A stretch of 64,000 nt of DNA from Gonatopus flavifemur (lineage: Eukaryota; Arthropoda; Insecta; Hymenoptera; Dryinidae). The translations under genes and the position numbers were made by a program. The notes beneath the pieces are model-generated. The model saw only the letters and a list, made by a program, of their open reading frames with translations, ran no database searches and was not told the DNA's origin. Each line of letters starts with the position of its first letter. Position 1 is the first letter of the stretch. This document shows, in pieces, positions 10,321-22,261 of this stretch. The stretch is taken from NCBI GenBank assembly GCA_018340375.1, contig JAFFJZ010000004.1, positions 25,518,001 to 25,582,000 on the forward strand, given 5' to 3'.

Positions 10321-12330
10321 TAATTACTTTAAATTACTTGGGAGTATTTTGGGTTTTGGTGTACTTCAGTCTACTTGCGAAAAATCGAAAAGAAAACTTT
10401 AATAAATGTTCCCGCATCTTGTCACTTGATCGACTTCCGCGAGTTTACGTTGGAATCTAAAACAATATACTTCCGTACATTTCAAATCTATTTCCGCACC
10501 AATGAGTTTAGGAACAGTTATGAATGGTATACACATAATGACTTCAAATTACTTGAGGGTATTTTGGGTTTTGGTGTACTGCGGTTTACTTGCGAAAAAT
10601 CAAAAACAAAACTTTGACACATGTTTCCGTATCTCGCGGAAGTTGATCAGATCACACGACGCGTAAACATTTATAAAAATTTCATTTCCGATTTTTCATA
10701 AGTAAACCTAAACAGATTTTAACCTAAGATATACCTTAGTCATTGGAAATCATTTATGTGGACATAAAAGTCGATTGCTCTGAAGCATGTTCCTTCGGAA
10801 GTAGATTGAAAATAATTGGAAACACTTCTCTTAGGTCTACGTGGGAATACACGGAACCCCAATTACGCATGCGTGATTAGATCCTTGAACAGCTGTACAG
10901 TATCTTTGGCAAGATGCGCCTTCAGAGTAGGGTGTTAGGATAGCTTAGAGGTTAGGTAGGCAGGTCTTATAAGTAGGTAGGTTCCGTGACGTTTCGAATC
11001 CCCATTAGGTAGGAGTAAATTTCTAAAGTCATGTGCGGAATTGGAGGAGATCATGAATTCACGAAATGTTCTGAATGTTAAAAAATGAAAGTTCGAAAAA
11101 AATGTTTATTCTATTCTTATTCCATTTTTTTCGGAGAATTGAATGGTCAATTTTGGAATCAATCTATTCACAAAATGCGGAACTGAATCTAAAACATCCA
11201 GTGTTTGAATTGCGGAAATATAATGAAATAATTTGTTTCATAAAAACTTGAACTTGTCATAAGTAAGTCGATGAATGAAATATGGAAACAATACTAAAGT
11301 TATTGTTTGCGTGTATTCGGAAATGATGCATGTAATTAATGTTGAGATTTATTTCCGAAATTACCGAGACAAAAACACATAGTAGGTCGGAAGTAGTCCT
11401 GAAGAGAATTTTTTGTTGAGGTTTGTTTAGTTTTTTTGACCAGTGTACTTAAATGAAGTCTTTCCGAAATTACGGAAACTGACGGATATTCGTGGGAGTA
11501 AAATATTTTATAGAATTGCGGAATGGAACATGAAAAACCTAGTTCCTCATTTCTGGAAGTGTGCAGGAGGAATTGGTTTCATTGAAGCTCCAAATTTACC
11601 TAAATGGATTATACAATTAAATACTAAAACAATTGGAAAGTCATTGTTTGCGTGCATTTGGAATTGAATCATAAATTGCGGGTTTAGTTTTACTCCACAA
11701 ATTCACGAGACAAAAACACATAGTAGCTCCTAAACAAACCTAAAGACCACTTGGAGTTTAGGTTTGTTTAGTTTTTTTGACCAGGGTCAATACAAAGGTG
11801 ACGTAAGAAACTTTTTCAACATAATCTTCAACTGGTATGATATAAATCTACTTGGGGACAAAAGTATCGTTCTGGCAGCAGTACTGTTTCACTATCATAA
11901 TTTTCGTCTAACATACAATCATTAAATCGTTACAGGAACCTAATAAATGCGGCGCTGTCATGAGCTTCTATGTAGGTTGCATTAAGTATCTAGATTGTCA
12001 ATCCAGCCTCGCATAAAGTTATTATACCTGTCCAATTTGAAAGATCCTTCAGATCATCGAAGTAGCCATGCTTTTCTTCTGTGCAAAGTAATGTATATTC
12101 TCATATTCGTTCTTGAGGAAACTATGATCTTTTTGATGTATTATTTTCAATCAAATTCATTATTCTTCCAACAGCTGTGTTAGAAACATTTATTTGATGA
12201 TACAATAAGCGTAAACACGTATATATGTATATATATCCAAGCTTCAATATTCCGGATGTAATATTTGTCCAATTTAACTGTTGCACAATTCTTATGATCA
12301 GATAAGATATGTGTTTAAAATCAATATAAC
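10321..12330. repeat. Unclassified repetitive block with internal direct repeats
   Basis: The segment at ~10325-10400 (AAATTACTTGGGAGTATTTTGGG...) recurs at ~10545-10620. ACAAAAACACATAGTAG recurs at ~11371 and ~11711. TTTGTTTAGTTTTTTTGACCAG recurs near 11421 and 11766, around copies containing CCGAAATTACGG. It has no coding potential I would defend. From ~11800 to 12330 I see only AT-rich sequence. Confidence 0.45.
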
Positions 12331-12726
12331 ATGTCACATAACAATAATAGTCCTAAATCAAAAAATAGTCTACTCATCAAAAAGTATTTTGTACCTTCTG
12401 ATGATAAAATTTCATCGAGATGCACTTTTTGTGGTCATCAATATATACATGATGGCAACACCACTAATCTAACGAGGCATCTTAAAAGGAAACATGCCGT
12501 ACAAATTGATGATTCCACACATCCTTCACAAAAGAAACTTCATGAGTTAGATGAAGTCATCAACACTCTTGATGAAAATTCTGATAATCCTGACGATCCA
12601 GACCCTCCTTCTATGCGTGCTAATTTTCCAAAAAGCGATCAGAGTGTTGACGAAAGCTACCAACCAGACCAGCTCACTCTTCTTAATGAATCTACTCCAC
12701 TTCAGGACAATAATTCAATTAGATGA
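12331..12726 (+). pseudogene. BED-type zinc finger of a hAT transposase (N-terminal part)
   Basis: 131 codons from ATG. Residues 31-55 have the BED pattern C31-x2-C34-x15-H50-x4-H55 (RCTFCGHQ ... NLTRHLKRKH), which binds transposon ends in hAT and ZBED proteins. It is followed by an acidic, low-complexity linker. The frame ends at TGA 12724-12726. In another frame the likely continuation (SHNKEIWIDEAFRNVKSFA) runs to about 12855, so a frameshift separates them. The catalytic part resumes at 14621 in the same orientation, after several repeat insertions. It is most likely the head of that transposase. A domesticated ZBED gene is less likely given the breaks. Confidence 0.75.
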
Positions 12727-12919
12727 TTCCATATCCTTCACGTACCACTGATTCAAGTACTCATATTTCCAACACAGGTCCTCTACATTTACAATCTCAT
12801 AATAAAGAAATTTGGATTGACGAAGCATTTCGAAATGTCAAGTCATTCGCTGGTAATATTTGGATTTTTCATACTTTTCCTTTGCGTTTCAATATACGAG
12901 TTAGCATTGACATTTACTA

Positions 12920-13240
12920 CCCAAGCAGCAACGGAAGTTCAAAGTATATACGAAATAGAAACGTTCGTAGAATGTACGAATGAGATACGAAGAACATATA
13001 ATGAACGTTCATGGAATTTTCGAATGAGACTGTTTTAAATACATATACTTAGAACGTACATAGTACATTCGAAATGTACGATATTCATTCAATCAACGTT
13101 CGATTGACGTACCGTCGTATATTCGATTACATACGTTCGATGAACATGCATAGCACCTATGAAACGGTCTTTTGGAATGTACATAGAACATATTTCGAAT
13201 ATTCTAAGAACCTTCATAGTATATTCTGATGCTACTTGGG
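12920..13240. repeat. CCCAAG[CT]AGCA fold-back element
   Basis: The ends are CCCAAGCAGCAACGG and, on the other strand, CCCAAGTAGCATCAG, flanked by TA at 12918-12919 and 13241-13242. The interior has repeated GTACATTCGAA / TTCGTACATT-type blocks. Copies are at 39722-40007 and 60581-60851, with a truncated one at 9150. Confidence 0.82.
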
Positions 13241-13279
13241 TATTTTGATTTCTATCTAGGTATTCAATTTGAATAACTA

Positions 13280-13675
13280 CCCAGTTAGCACACCTTATCC
13301 AAGAAACATTGCTCTCATATGTCCAAGATCTCAGCCAATCAAAGTATTTGAATTTCATGAACACTGTTATTATGGGTTTGAAGTGTTGACCTCAAATAAT
13401 TTTCTAATCTAAATTCATCTTCAAATTATAAAATCTTCTGTCAGTAATGTGTATTTAATCATCTAAATTATTGAAAATAGTTGGTAATACTTACAAAATG
13501 AAAATTTTAAATCAATATTGTATTTTGATACTGATGTGCAAATGATTGGAAACATTGGTCGACATTTGCATGTTACCCGTATGTCTCTGTAACGTTTTTT
13601 GGACGTTTTAGAATGTTTTTTGCACATTGTGAAAGGTTTTCAAAACGTACATAAAACCTCCCAATGCTAACTGGG
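13280..13675. repeat. CCCAGTTAGCA fold-back element
   Basis: CCCAGTTAGCACACC at the left and the complement of AATGCTAACTGGG at the right, flanked by TA on both sides (13278-13279, 13676-13677). The terminus resembles the neighbouring CCCAAGTAGCA family but the interior differs. Confidence 0.72.
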
Positions 13676-14066
13676 TAATTCCTCGGGTGAAATTATTATT
13701 AATGAACGAAATTTGTAAGTTTTTTTCGATGATTAACAAATTTTTGAATGTCAAAATCTCAGTGTAGATTCAAGCTTTGAAACCCCGAATAAAGTGAAAA
13801 GTTTCAGCTTCGCCATGAAAAAAATTGGGAAATTTTTCGTTTGAAACATTCAAAATTCATTTTTAAAATTGAAATATTTTCCCAAAAAACGAGGTCCAAT
13901 GAGGTTCTCATAGAATCTTTCGCAATCATTCATTTCGGCACAAAACATGTCCTCAAAATTACCAGAAAAGTGTACTCAATACAAATTACAAAAATTGAAA
14001 AATGTTTGGATTTCTATCAAAATTTATTGTTCAAGATGAAAGTCCAACCGGATTTTGTGTTCACAT

Positions 14067-14440
14067 TAGTGTTGCCGCGATATTATCGTCGATAATTGAG
14101 GAATAATCGATTATCTCAATTCTTACACGTTCCTATGGAATATATAATCCACGAATCTTCGATTATGCTCATAATGAAACGGAATAATGAATAATCCCAG
14201 ACTTGTACACAAAATAAATCAAGATATGCTTCCATTTATCGTTACGATATATCGATAATTATCGTTACGATAATGTAAGAATATTTTGGTTCATTTTGTT
14301 TAAAAGACCAAGATGATGCACTATCTCGTTTCATTTCGTCCACAGTCGAAGATCTACGCGTTAAAAGTTCCATGAAAACCTGTCAAAATTAAGATAATCG
14401 ATTATTTCTGAATTTCGACGATAATATCGCGGCAACACTA
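14067..14440. repeat. hAT-like non-autonomous element, copy A, 8-bp duplication
   Basis: 374 bp with ends TAGTGTTGCCGCGATATTAT and its inverted partner ending AATATCGCGGCAACACTA. A perfect 8-bp duplication GTTCACAT lies at 14059-14066 and 14441-14448. By eye it is identical along its length to the copy at 23506-23879, which has a different duplication. Confidence 0.92.
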
Positions 14441-15105
14441 GTTCACATAAATGTATATACATTCTAGAGCCTTCCGAAGTAGCTGACCTGATCATCGGAA
14501 GACTCCTCTATTAAAATTTCTTCGCTCAAATTTATAACGTCCCTGTACAGTTGTAGGATACAAAGTTAACTCTCCTCGATGAGTTGGCTACACATCTTCT
14601 AATGATGGTACTGTTTTCTTATGATGGAATATGTAAAAAGTTCGAAAATTTTGTTTGTAGATGGTGGTACTTCAGCTTCTCAAATCACAGATGCTATATT
14701 ATCCATGATAGTGAAGGACTATCAACCCTTGTCAATAGTTGACGACCAAAGATTTCGCAAATTGATGCACACCAGAGTTCCACGTTATAAGATACCATGT
14801 AGAAACACCATGAAAAATAGATTGTGTGATGTACACCAAATACTCAGCCTAAGAATAAAAGAGGATCTGTTGAAGGTGAACAACTTTGTATTAACTATAT
14901 ACGGATATATGGACGGATGTTCAGAAAACTACAAGTTATTTAGGCGTGACTGCTCATTACATCGATATCTCTTTGAAAATCCAATCTATCAACTTATGTA
15001 TAAAAACGTTGGAAGAAACTCACACTGCTGAATATTTAACTGAAGTTCTCACACAAGTATGCGATACATGGGGAATACCGGCGGAAGAAATCATAGCTGT
15101 TGTTA

Positions 15106-15371
15106 CACTGAGAAAACAGATATCTTGAAAAATACCATAATTTATGGATTTTCAGTGCTGGTCTGACCCGAGTCGGAATATTCACTTGCATGAATCTCTA
15201 AAAGTACCATAATTTCTTGGACTTTTTGAAATAAGTATGGTACCTTCCGTATAAAAGTCCAAGACATTATGGTACTTTTAGAGGTTTTTTCAGGTAAATA
15301 TTTAGACTCGGTCAGACCAGCGCAGAAAATCCATAAATTATGGTACTTTTTAAGATAACTTTTTCTCCGTG
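15106..15371. repeat. Fold-back element, CACTGAGAAAA/CACGGAGAAAA ends, inside the hAT gene
   Basis: 266 bp, TA on both sides (15104-15105, 15372-15373). The arms contain AAATACCATAATTTATGG and its complement, so it is almost fully palindromic. Its removal restores the codons GTT-GTT-ACG-GAT (VVTD) of the hAT reading frame, which proves the empty site. Confidence 0.92.
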
Positions 15372-15454
15372 TACGGATAATGGTGCGAATATTATCAAAT
15401 CCGTACGAGATAAATTTGGTTTTCGGAGACACATTCCATGTTTTGCCCATGCAC

Positions 15455-15701
15455 CAGGGGGGTGCAACTCACCTAATCACCTTCAAATGTTTCGCAAAAC
15501 GTTTTGTCACCACAGTAAACTTCACTTGAAGTCCATGAACGGCGCTGTCTGTAGCTAAGTCAAAATCACGTGATTTTTTTTTTGTACACTACCCACGTGA
15601 CTTTTTCTGATAGTACAATCAGCGTCTCTTGCGGCAAGTTTGGGAAATATCGAATGGTGACAAAATGTTACGTATAGTTTTTATCGAGTTGCACCCCCCT
15701 G
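15455..15701. repeat. hAT-like fold-back element with CAGGGGGGTGCAACTC ends
   Basis: 247 bp. The left end CAGGGGGGTGCAACTC is the exact complement of the right end GAGTTGCACCCCCCTG. The flanking 8-mers CCATGCAC (15447-15454) and CCATACAC (15702-15709) differ by one base. Removal restores the frame between PCFAHA and DPVVQDS of the transposase. Confidence 0.92.
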
Positions 15702-15949
15702 CCATACACTGGATCCAGTAGTACAAGATTCAATCCACGCTGCGCCAGAATTTCAGACTTATGTAAAAAAAGTGAAAGGAATAGTTGATCACTTTAAGCA
15801 GAGTGTAAATTCCACGGATGAACTTAAGAAAGTACAACTTGAAGATGGTCACACGGAAGGGACCCCCAGTAGAAATCACTCTAGTCATTCTCTAGGCGAT
15901 TACAAGGCCTTACGAGGCCTTGCGATTCCCACACAAGGGCCTGGTGAGG

Positions 15950-16511
15950 CCTCGCAGAGAAATATTCATGGTTCAAAGATCATGCTGTGTATCTACTGGG
16001 ACCAAAAGGGTGTTATATACTAAAACCTGGTGATTCTATTACGGGTGATCGGTATAGGCTACAATTGATTCGTTTGAGTCGTGCGTTACGAGAAAAACGT
16101 CCGGAATACAAGGAAAGACATGACAAAGATATTATTTTACCCGATAACGCTCGGCCTCATGTCGCAAAAGTGGTGAAAAATTATCTGGAAACGTTGAAGT
16201 GGAATATTCTACCGCACCCACCGTACTCGCCGGACATTGCTCCTTCTGATTACTGGTTATTCCGACAGATGCAGCACGATTTGGCAGGCCACCGGTTCAC
16301 TTCGTTCGAAGAAATCGAAAATTGGCTCCTAACTTGGATCGCCTCGAAAAACGAGACGTTTTTCCGTAACGGGATTCGAAAATTACCCGAAAGATGGGAA
16401 GAAGTGATAGCCAGCGATGGACAATACTTTGATTAATTTGATAATTCATGTTCTTCTGAAATAAACGCATCTTTAACTGTAAGAAAACGGACCGAATTAA
16501 TTTGTACTCCC
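15950..16511 (+). pseudogene. 5'-truncated mariner transposase and 3' end
   Basis: Begins abruptly inside the gene at NIHGSK and continues through YWDQKGVIY, a small deletion with frame change, then KPGDSITGDRYR. The C-terminal DDE half follows with DNARPHVAKVVKNYLETLKW and PHPPYSPDIAPSDYWLF (D34D spacing), the usual HFxSxEEIxNW-like block, and a stop at 16434-16436. The putative 3' terminal repeat ends near GTACTCCC at about 16511. The N-terminal helix-turn-helix and first catalytic Asp are missing. It is related to the 37222 element but clearly a different copy. Confidence 0.85.
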
Positions 16512-16544
16512 AATATATTCAATCACATATAATGAATATATTCA

Positions 16545-17190
16545 TTGATCACAAATAATTCTTCAAATGTCAAGAATGTTTTTTGTTGCGAATATTATTT
16601 TCTCTTCAAGATTATCACACTGAGAAAAATCTGCATTGTAGAAATCATGTTTCAATATAGTAATGTATTTGACGGTGAAAAATACATTATTTTGGTTATT
16701 ATTACCATGAGCTAGGTGATAAATACCATCTTTTTGGTGAATCAAACCGAATGTACGGTGAAATTCAACCGTGAAAAGGTACTTTTCACTTTTGAAAGGC
16801 TGGCTTCAGTTTTCATTATTTGACGGGTGAAAAATATACGAAATAGAGGTTATTTTCACATTTCATTTTTCTCAGTGCAGGAATATGCAACTTACTACGG
16901 ATAATGATTAAAATATGCAAAAAGTCTGAGTATGGATTGAATGTCCAATTGTCATATGCAAATATGCATTTGCATGTAATCCGGTCTCTAGTGATCAAAT
17001 ATTCATGATTCACAAATACTTTATCAAAAGTCAAGAATCTTCGTTGTTGAGGATATTATTTTTCCTCCAAAATTATCCGGAATATGCAATTTGCAGCAGA
17101 TGATAAACAAAATATGCAAAAAGTCTGAATATGGATGAAATATCAAATTTTCAGCATGTGCATATAATCCGATCTCTATTCAGCATACTT
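16545..17190. repeat. Tandem duplicated sequence, first unit interrupted
   Basis: Unit A (16545-16617 plus 16878-17005) and unit B (17006-17190) share GTCAAGAAT, TTGTTG.G.ATATTATTTT, GGAATATGCAA, AAAATATGCAAAAAGTCTGA and AATCCG.TCTCTA. Unit A is split by the element at 16618-16877, unit B is not. This gives a paralogous empty site. Confidence 0.75.
16618..16877. repeat. Fold-back element with CACTGAGAAAA ends and CA duplication
   Basis: 260 bp. The left end is CACTGAGAAAAATCTGCATTG and the right end is the complement of CACTGAGAAAAATGAAATG. It is flanked by CA on both sides (16616-16617, 16878-16879). The interior holds repeated GGTGAAAAATA and TTTTCAC blocks. A related copy in the other orientation lies at 61495-61782. 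Confidence 0.88.
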
Positions 17191-18863
17191 ACAGCCTTGA
17201 AATTCCAATCCACATGTATCTATTTCCGATCTATATATCTGTGTATATAGTGCTATCGTATGAGTATGTAGAAAAAAAACATATTCCCTGGATATAGAAT
17301 TTCTTGAAACTAAATTTCAATGAACAGATGCTATCCAACAGATAACAAAATCCACATTTCAATTCTTTTCCTAGTCGGTAAAAAATACATATCTCACAAA
17401 TCGAAGGTGATACTGAGGAAAATATAATAGTATAGATTGCGCAATTGATCTATTGTTAATCTGAGAATATACAAGGAATCGATGATAACCGTTTAAGAAA
17501 ATCTTTTGCAGTGTTTTTTCAAACTTCGAAGCATTATTTTGGAAAATTATTGTCTCTTACTACAAATATAAGATTAATTCCCTATATATACATAACGGAT
17601 CCCTTGTTTTGTTGCAAAAACTACTGAGAAAGTTCAACATGATATATATAAAACAATAAACTACAACCTACTCTTCAAACACATAAAGAAAGTTTAGAGT
17701 GGAAAAGATAAAAAACACTTTTCACGTGAGTTCAACACAAGAATTGGTTGCACTGACATTGGACGTCTGATGAGACGTCTCATATTCTCTTAGAGAAAAT
17801 TTCGTTCAGATAAGAGCTCTTAATTCGTTCTTGACGTTCGACGAAATCTTAAGAACGTGAATGTGTACCTCAGCAAAAATGATTATGTGACTGGAATATT
17901 AATTCCAAGGACGTACTCAGAATTCTTTTTGGGAAGGGACTACGTTGGAGATGTAAAAATGTACGAAATATATAGATATATTGAAAGGAAAAAATTGGGG
18001 ATTGGGGGGAGGGGTCCGAACCCCCTGGACCCCTCCCTGGATTCGCCCGTGATTAATTCATTTCTTATGCTGTAAGATGTTTTCACTGCATAATAATTGA
18101 CAAAAGAATGGAATTCATAAAAGAAGATGTTATCAAATATACGTGTCTTATATTACTGTGATTTCTGGTGATGTTTGAAGTTTTTTTCATGTTATCATCA
18201 TCATCATTGATAAAGACATGAGAATTTCATGGAGAAAAACAAAATGACCCTTCATTCTTCAACCAACAACATTTTAAAATGATTTCGTATTTATACTAAT
18301 TTTGATTGTGAATCCAATCCAGGATCACACAATGTCAAGACAGTTAATAAAACTTATGATAATAATCTATCTCCGTATCACGTATAATCAATGCTTCGGT
18401 GCCAAAATACGTATTCAAATATCAATTGAGACGTTAAAGAATTTGAAACTTTCAACTTAACTTTCTAACCGTAACTCCGATCTTACAAACCGCTATCAAA
18501 ACTGTATTTGCTCATAATTCGAATTCTTTTGGTTAATTTGTTTGACATTTTATGTCTATTCTGCACAAAATTGTTCGATAAATAATTCCAATTTATATAC
18601 ATGAATCCACTATCTCACCTTGGAAACATTCGTAACGATCGAAAAAATGTTGTCTCCATTTCTAACTCTAAACATCTCAAAGAAGGTGATAGCAGTCTGT
18701 TAGACTGGGGGTTACAATTGACGTGATTTTGAGGAGGGTTATGGTTCAAGATTGAATACTTTCATTCCATTTTCATTTTTCATTTCAATAATTTCTACGG
18801 AATTATGTTGGATATAACTCACCGACGAAAGTGCGTGATTTTATCACACCAAAATATTGTATT
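17191..18863. other. AT-rich intergenic sequence
   Basis: No gene recognised. The only distinctive stretch is a GC-rich patch near 17998-18050 (GGGGAGGGGTCCGAACCCCC, then a CTGGACCCCTCC run), which looks like the edge of a mobile element. No boundaries can be drawn. Confidence 0.45.
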
Positions 18864-19098
18864 ATAAGGTAAGAGACGCTATACCCGATCAGTGAACGAA
18901 TACCCGATCAGTCCTTATATTCTAGATTTGTGTGGTTTAGTTGTGCGAAAACTCCTCAACCAAACCATTTTTTGTAATCATTTGTTCGAAAATTAACTTT
19001 TTTATTTGAAACTTTTAGCTAAATTACTTCGTAAATTCATGTAATAATGAAAATTATCGGGTTCTGGTCCCTGATCGGGTGTATGGTCTCTTACCTTA
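18864..19098. repeat. Fold-back element, AAGGTAAGAGAC ends
   Basis: AAGGTAAGAGACGCTATACCC at the left and the complement of GGGTGTATGGTCTCTTACCTT at the right. CCCGATCAG recurs inside both arms, twice on the left. About 235 bp. Confidence 0.72.
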
Positions 19099-20371
19099 AT
19101 AGAAAAAATTCTGTTCTGATGACACAGATCAATAAGTTGTTGCTGTTAGGTAACTACGAGTGAATTCCAAAGTGATTTGCTGCGATACCGATAATTGATA
19201 TATTGAATACTAATATCCTTGAATTTTTCAATGATGATGTCGCTTTCAAAATGAATGAACGTGTACAAAATTCGATAGAATTCCAAAAACGGCTCAATTT
19301 TTAACACTTCTGCACCAGAATAGACATTCTAGAACTTGTGACGGGAAGGTCAATCAGTCAAAAAGATTGTAAGTAGCAGTTATAAATGGTCTGTAAGAAT
19401 TTCGCAGTCTTATTTGGCGATTTGGTCAACGTGAAGGTCAAGTTTTGCAATACTGTATTACCAAGTATACGAGAATGATTTCTCTTACCACAACGAGATT
19501 CCGAAGCTACTATTTCATAATCGCAATTCTTCCTTCGAGTCATCTTTGAGCCTCCAACTATGAAGAGAAATTAAATAGGATACGTAGAATACCAGCATGA
19601 TACCCGGTGCGCGCGGTTCAACTGAACTTTCAGATAAAACAATAATGCATTCCGAATAGTTTTTTCTATGAAAAATGTAGAAGCAAGGAGGAACATCCAA
19701 TAATCACGCTATTCCGTTGTTCGGATTCTCAGAAAAACTGGACGTTCGCTGTACACGTGAAAATTTGTAACATTTAATGCATCTCATGTGTTATATTCAC
19801 ATATAAAATCCACACACACAAGAATATATCATATTTTACTCGAGAGCTGTGAATGCATACATGGTGTGTGTTTGATGCATTATCGACTTCTGTTAGTTTT
19901 AGAGGAACATATGAGGACCCATGGGTATAGGTATGCATATAATGCTTCTGATAATCACCAACGAATTCATAGTTATTATTGAAAAAAACGTATCCTTGGA
20001 TTAGAAACCGACCAGATACACAAGAAATGAAGTTTTTTAGCAATTACTGAAATTGTGATTGATTAAGAAACATAAAATGAGCCTATGAATATGGGAATTC
20101 AGGGACTATCACGGGCAGTACAGAAACGATTTAAACGAAGTTTGATCCGGAAACGAAACGAACGCGCGTGGTTATGTTTTGTTGTGCTATCAATATCATA
20201 TTTGTTGATTATAACATCGTGTTACAATCAATATTTACTTTCACTTTTAGAAAAATCGGTGTAGACAACCATACACCACTTTCATGTTCTTGATATATTC
20301 TTAAGGAATAGATGCTGCATTTGCCAGCCTCCTACTTTTGCAACTCCGACCACTGGGCGTTCCATTTAACA
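19099..20371. other. Intergenic sequence, nothing recognised
   Basis: Short open frames occur on both strands but none has a family match, good start context or splice logic that I can see. Confidence 0.45.
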
Positions 20372-20721
20372 CACGGAGAGAAAAAATTTGCTGACGCAGC
20401 AAATCGAGGTATTATATATAGAATAGCAAAATTTTTTGCTGACCTAGCTAAAATTTTGCTATAACAGCAATCGTGTTAGCTACAACAGCAATTTTTTAGC
20501 TGTGGCAGCAAAAAATGTTTGCTCCGCCAGCAAATTTTCAGTATTATATATAGAATAGCAAACAAATTTTGCTGGGATAGCAAACATTCTTTGCTGTCAC
20601 AACTAAAAATTCGCTGTCACAGCTAACAAGATTGCTGGAACAGCAAAAAATTTGCTGCTCTGGCAAAAGGAACCCAGCAAAAGTAGATTTCGCTGCCACA
20701 GCGAATTCCTTTTTCTCCGTG
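20372..20721. repeat. AGCAAA-rich fold-back element, copy 1, CA duplication
   Basis: 350 bp. The ends are CACGGAGAGAAAAAATTTGC and the complement of CTTTTTCTCCGTG, flanked by CA on both sides. The interior is a dense array of TTTGCTG...CAGCAAA blocks and two copies of TATTATATATAGAATAGCAA. It is nearly the same as 41562-41931. Confidence 0.88.
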
Positions 20722-22261
20722 CAGCTATGTGTGATATACTGATCTATGGGGAAAAGGTAGGAGTTTGGTAACGCTGGATAGATGTAACAGGATGTGACAG
20801 GGTGCCAGGGATAAAATTATTGCTGTTCGATATATCAATGTTTTCAAGTAACTTGAAATATGAAATGTTCACGTTCAATTCATATTTTGTCAACAGCAAC
20901 AGTCACATAGAACAAACAAAAATTTTTTCCTCCAAACTGACGAAACGATTTTTCCCACAGTTTTCCACCAATGGGGATGAAACTCGTATGAAACTATTAT
21001 CAAGTCGTGAATAAAATGTGGTATAAATTTCATTGCAATCCAGTAACCAGAAACGCAAATACAAGCGATCACAAAATTACAATTTCAGATAACATGTTCC
21101 CTTTTCCCCACCTGGTTTTTTGAAGGAATCAGGTTGAATCTTGTACGGGACCACTATCGAAACTGTCCTTCGACGAATGAAAGTAATCGAGGAGAAATTC
21201 AGATTAAAATCATGGGAAAGTACTCTTCTCATCCGTATTATTCAACAATCAAGACAAAACCAGTCTAAAAACAAAATATGAGGCCAAAAACCATCCAAAT
21301 TTTTCTATTTGGACATAAAATTGTTGTTAACAATCAATATTGTTGGATCTTGTCGAAATTTCATTACAGACTGTGACTTTTATGATAATTCTGTACGGAA
21401 ACGGAAGCAAAACACTTTTTTGCCATCCAAAATCCCTTCATTTGAGGATTTGTTTATATATTATAATTATTCATAAAACATAACGAATGTCACCTTTTGT
21501 CTTTGTTACTTCACAGACAACGTTTCTCATGATGATCCCAAGGAACTGATATTCAAATACTATGTTTTACAACAAAAATTTCTTTTTCATGGAAATTGTT
21601 CATAAAATTGTTCATATTGATTGCATTCAGAAGTATTTAAATGTTTAGTGAGCATACCTGCAATGATCTCGCTAAGCAGTAACTTTAACTCAAGATTTGT
21701 TTGGAAGATACAAGCTCAAATTCTCCAAACTGTTGTTTGTTTGTTCATCATCTCAATGAAGAAAACTTTGAATAATCGAAATCAACAGTTCTCTTAAAGA
21801 TTTAATTCTGGGTGTTTTGGGAAAAACAGTTCACCCAAATCGTTCAAGAGATTACGATCTGCAGTGGATACTGAATTCCTGATTTCCACCACGGAGGAGT
21901 GCGAGAAATCATCATTTCATAGTTTCTTATCGGTCATTATAGCCACTCTTCTATCTTTCTTGATGGTTCAGGATAATACGAAACATTAGGATGTTTCCAA
22001 CCTATTTGTGTAAAACCCGTATTACACCGTTTGCTCATAAATAGCTCTGAGGCGTCCCAACGTTTTGTATGATGCACTGTGAAAAATAATTCTCCCATAC
22101 GTCGCAACCGGAAGGTTCCGATCATGGGCTAGAAAGTCAATTTCCAATGAGTGTATATGAAATTTCTCATAAATTCAACTGTAAAATTCAAACTCTGTGG
22201 GATTTTTACTATCATTTTGCAGTAAATTTCTATTCAAGTACGAAAAATTCCTGACGCGTGT
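20722..22261. other. Intergenic sequence with one inverted unit of a dispersed repeat
   Basis: At ~20950-21100 the complementary strand reads like the family seen at 22600 and 56830 (…GGTTACTGGATTGCAATGAAA, then TTTATACCACATTTTATTC). The rest shows no gene or classifiable repeat. Confidence 0.45.

Larger units (their letters stand above)
14621..15870 (+). pseudogene. hAT transposase catalytic part, split by two fold-back insertions
   Basis: Three coding islands (14621-15105, 15372-15454, 15702-15870) carry hAT-typical sequence: GGTSASQITDAILSM, KDYQPLSIVDDQ, RIKEDLLKVN, then CIKTLEETHTAEYLTEVLTQ in a shifted frame, TDNGANIIKSVRDKFGF (second catalytic Asp region) and IPCFAHA...DPVVQDSIHAAPEF. 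Deleting the insertion 15106-15371 with one TA, and 15455-15701 with one 8-bp duplication, joins these islands in one frame. Remaining damage is a frameshift near 14910-14950 in the TTDIWTD-like region, plus loss of everything after LEDGHTEGTP including the dimerisation domain. The BED finger at 12331 is probably its N-terminus. Confidence 0.85.

Noticed and set aside
12331..12726. Domesticated ZBED host gene
   Set aside because: The frame ends quickly, the likely continuation is frameshifted, and matching hAT catalytic remnants follow in the same orientation.
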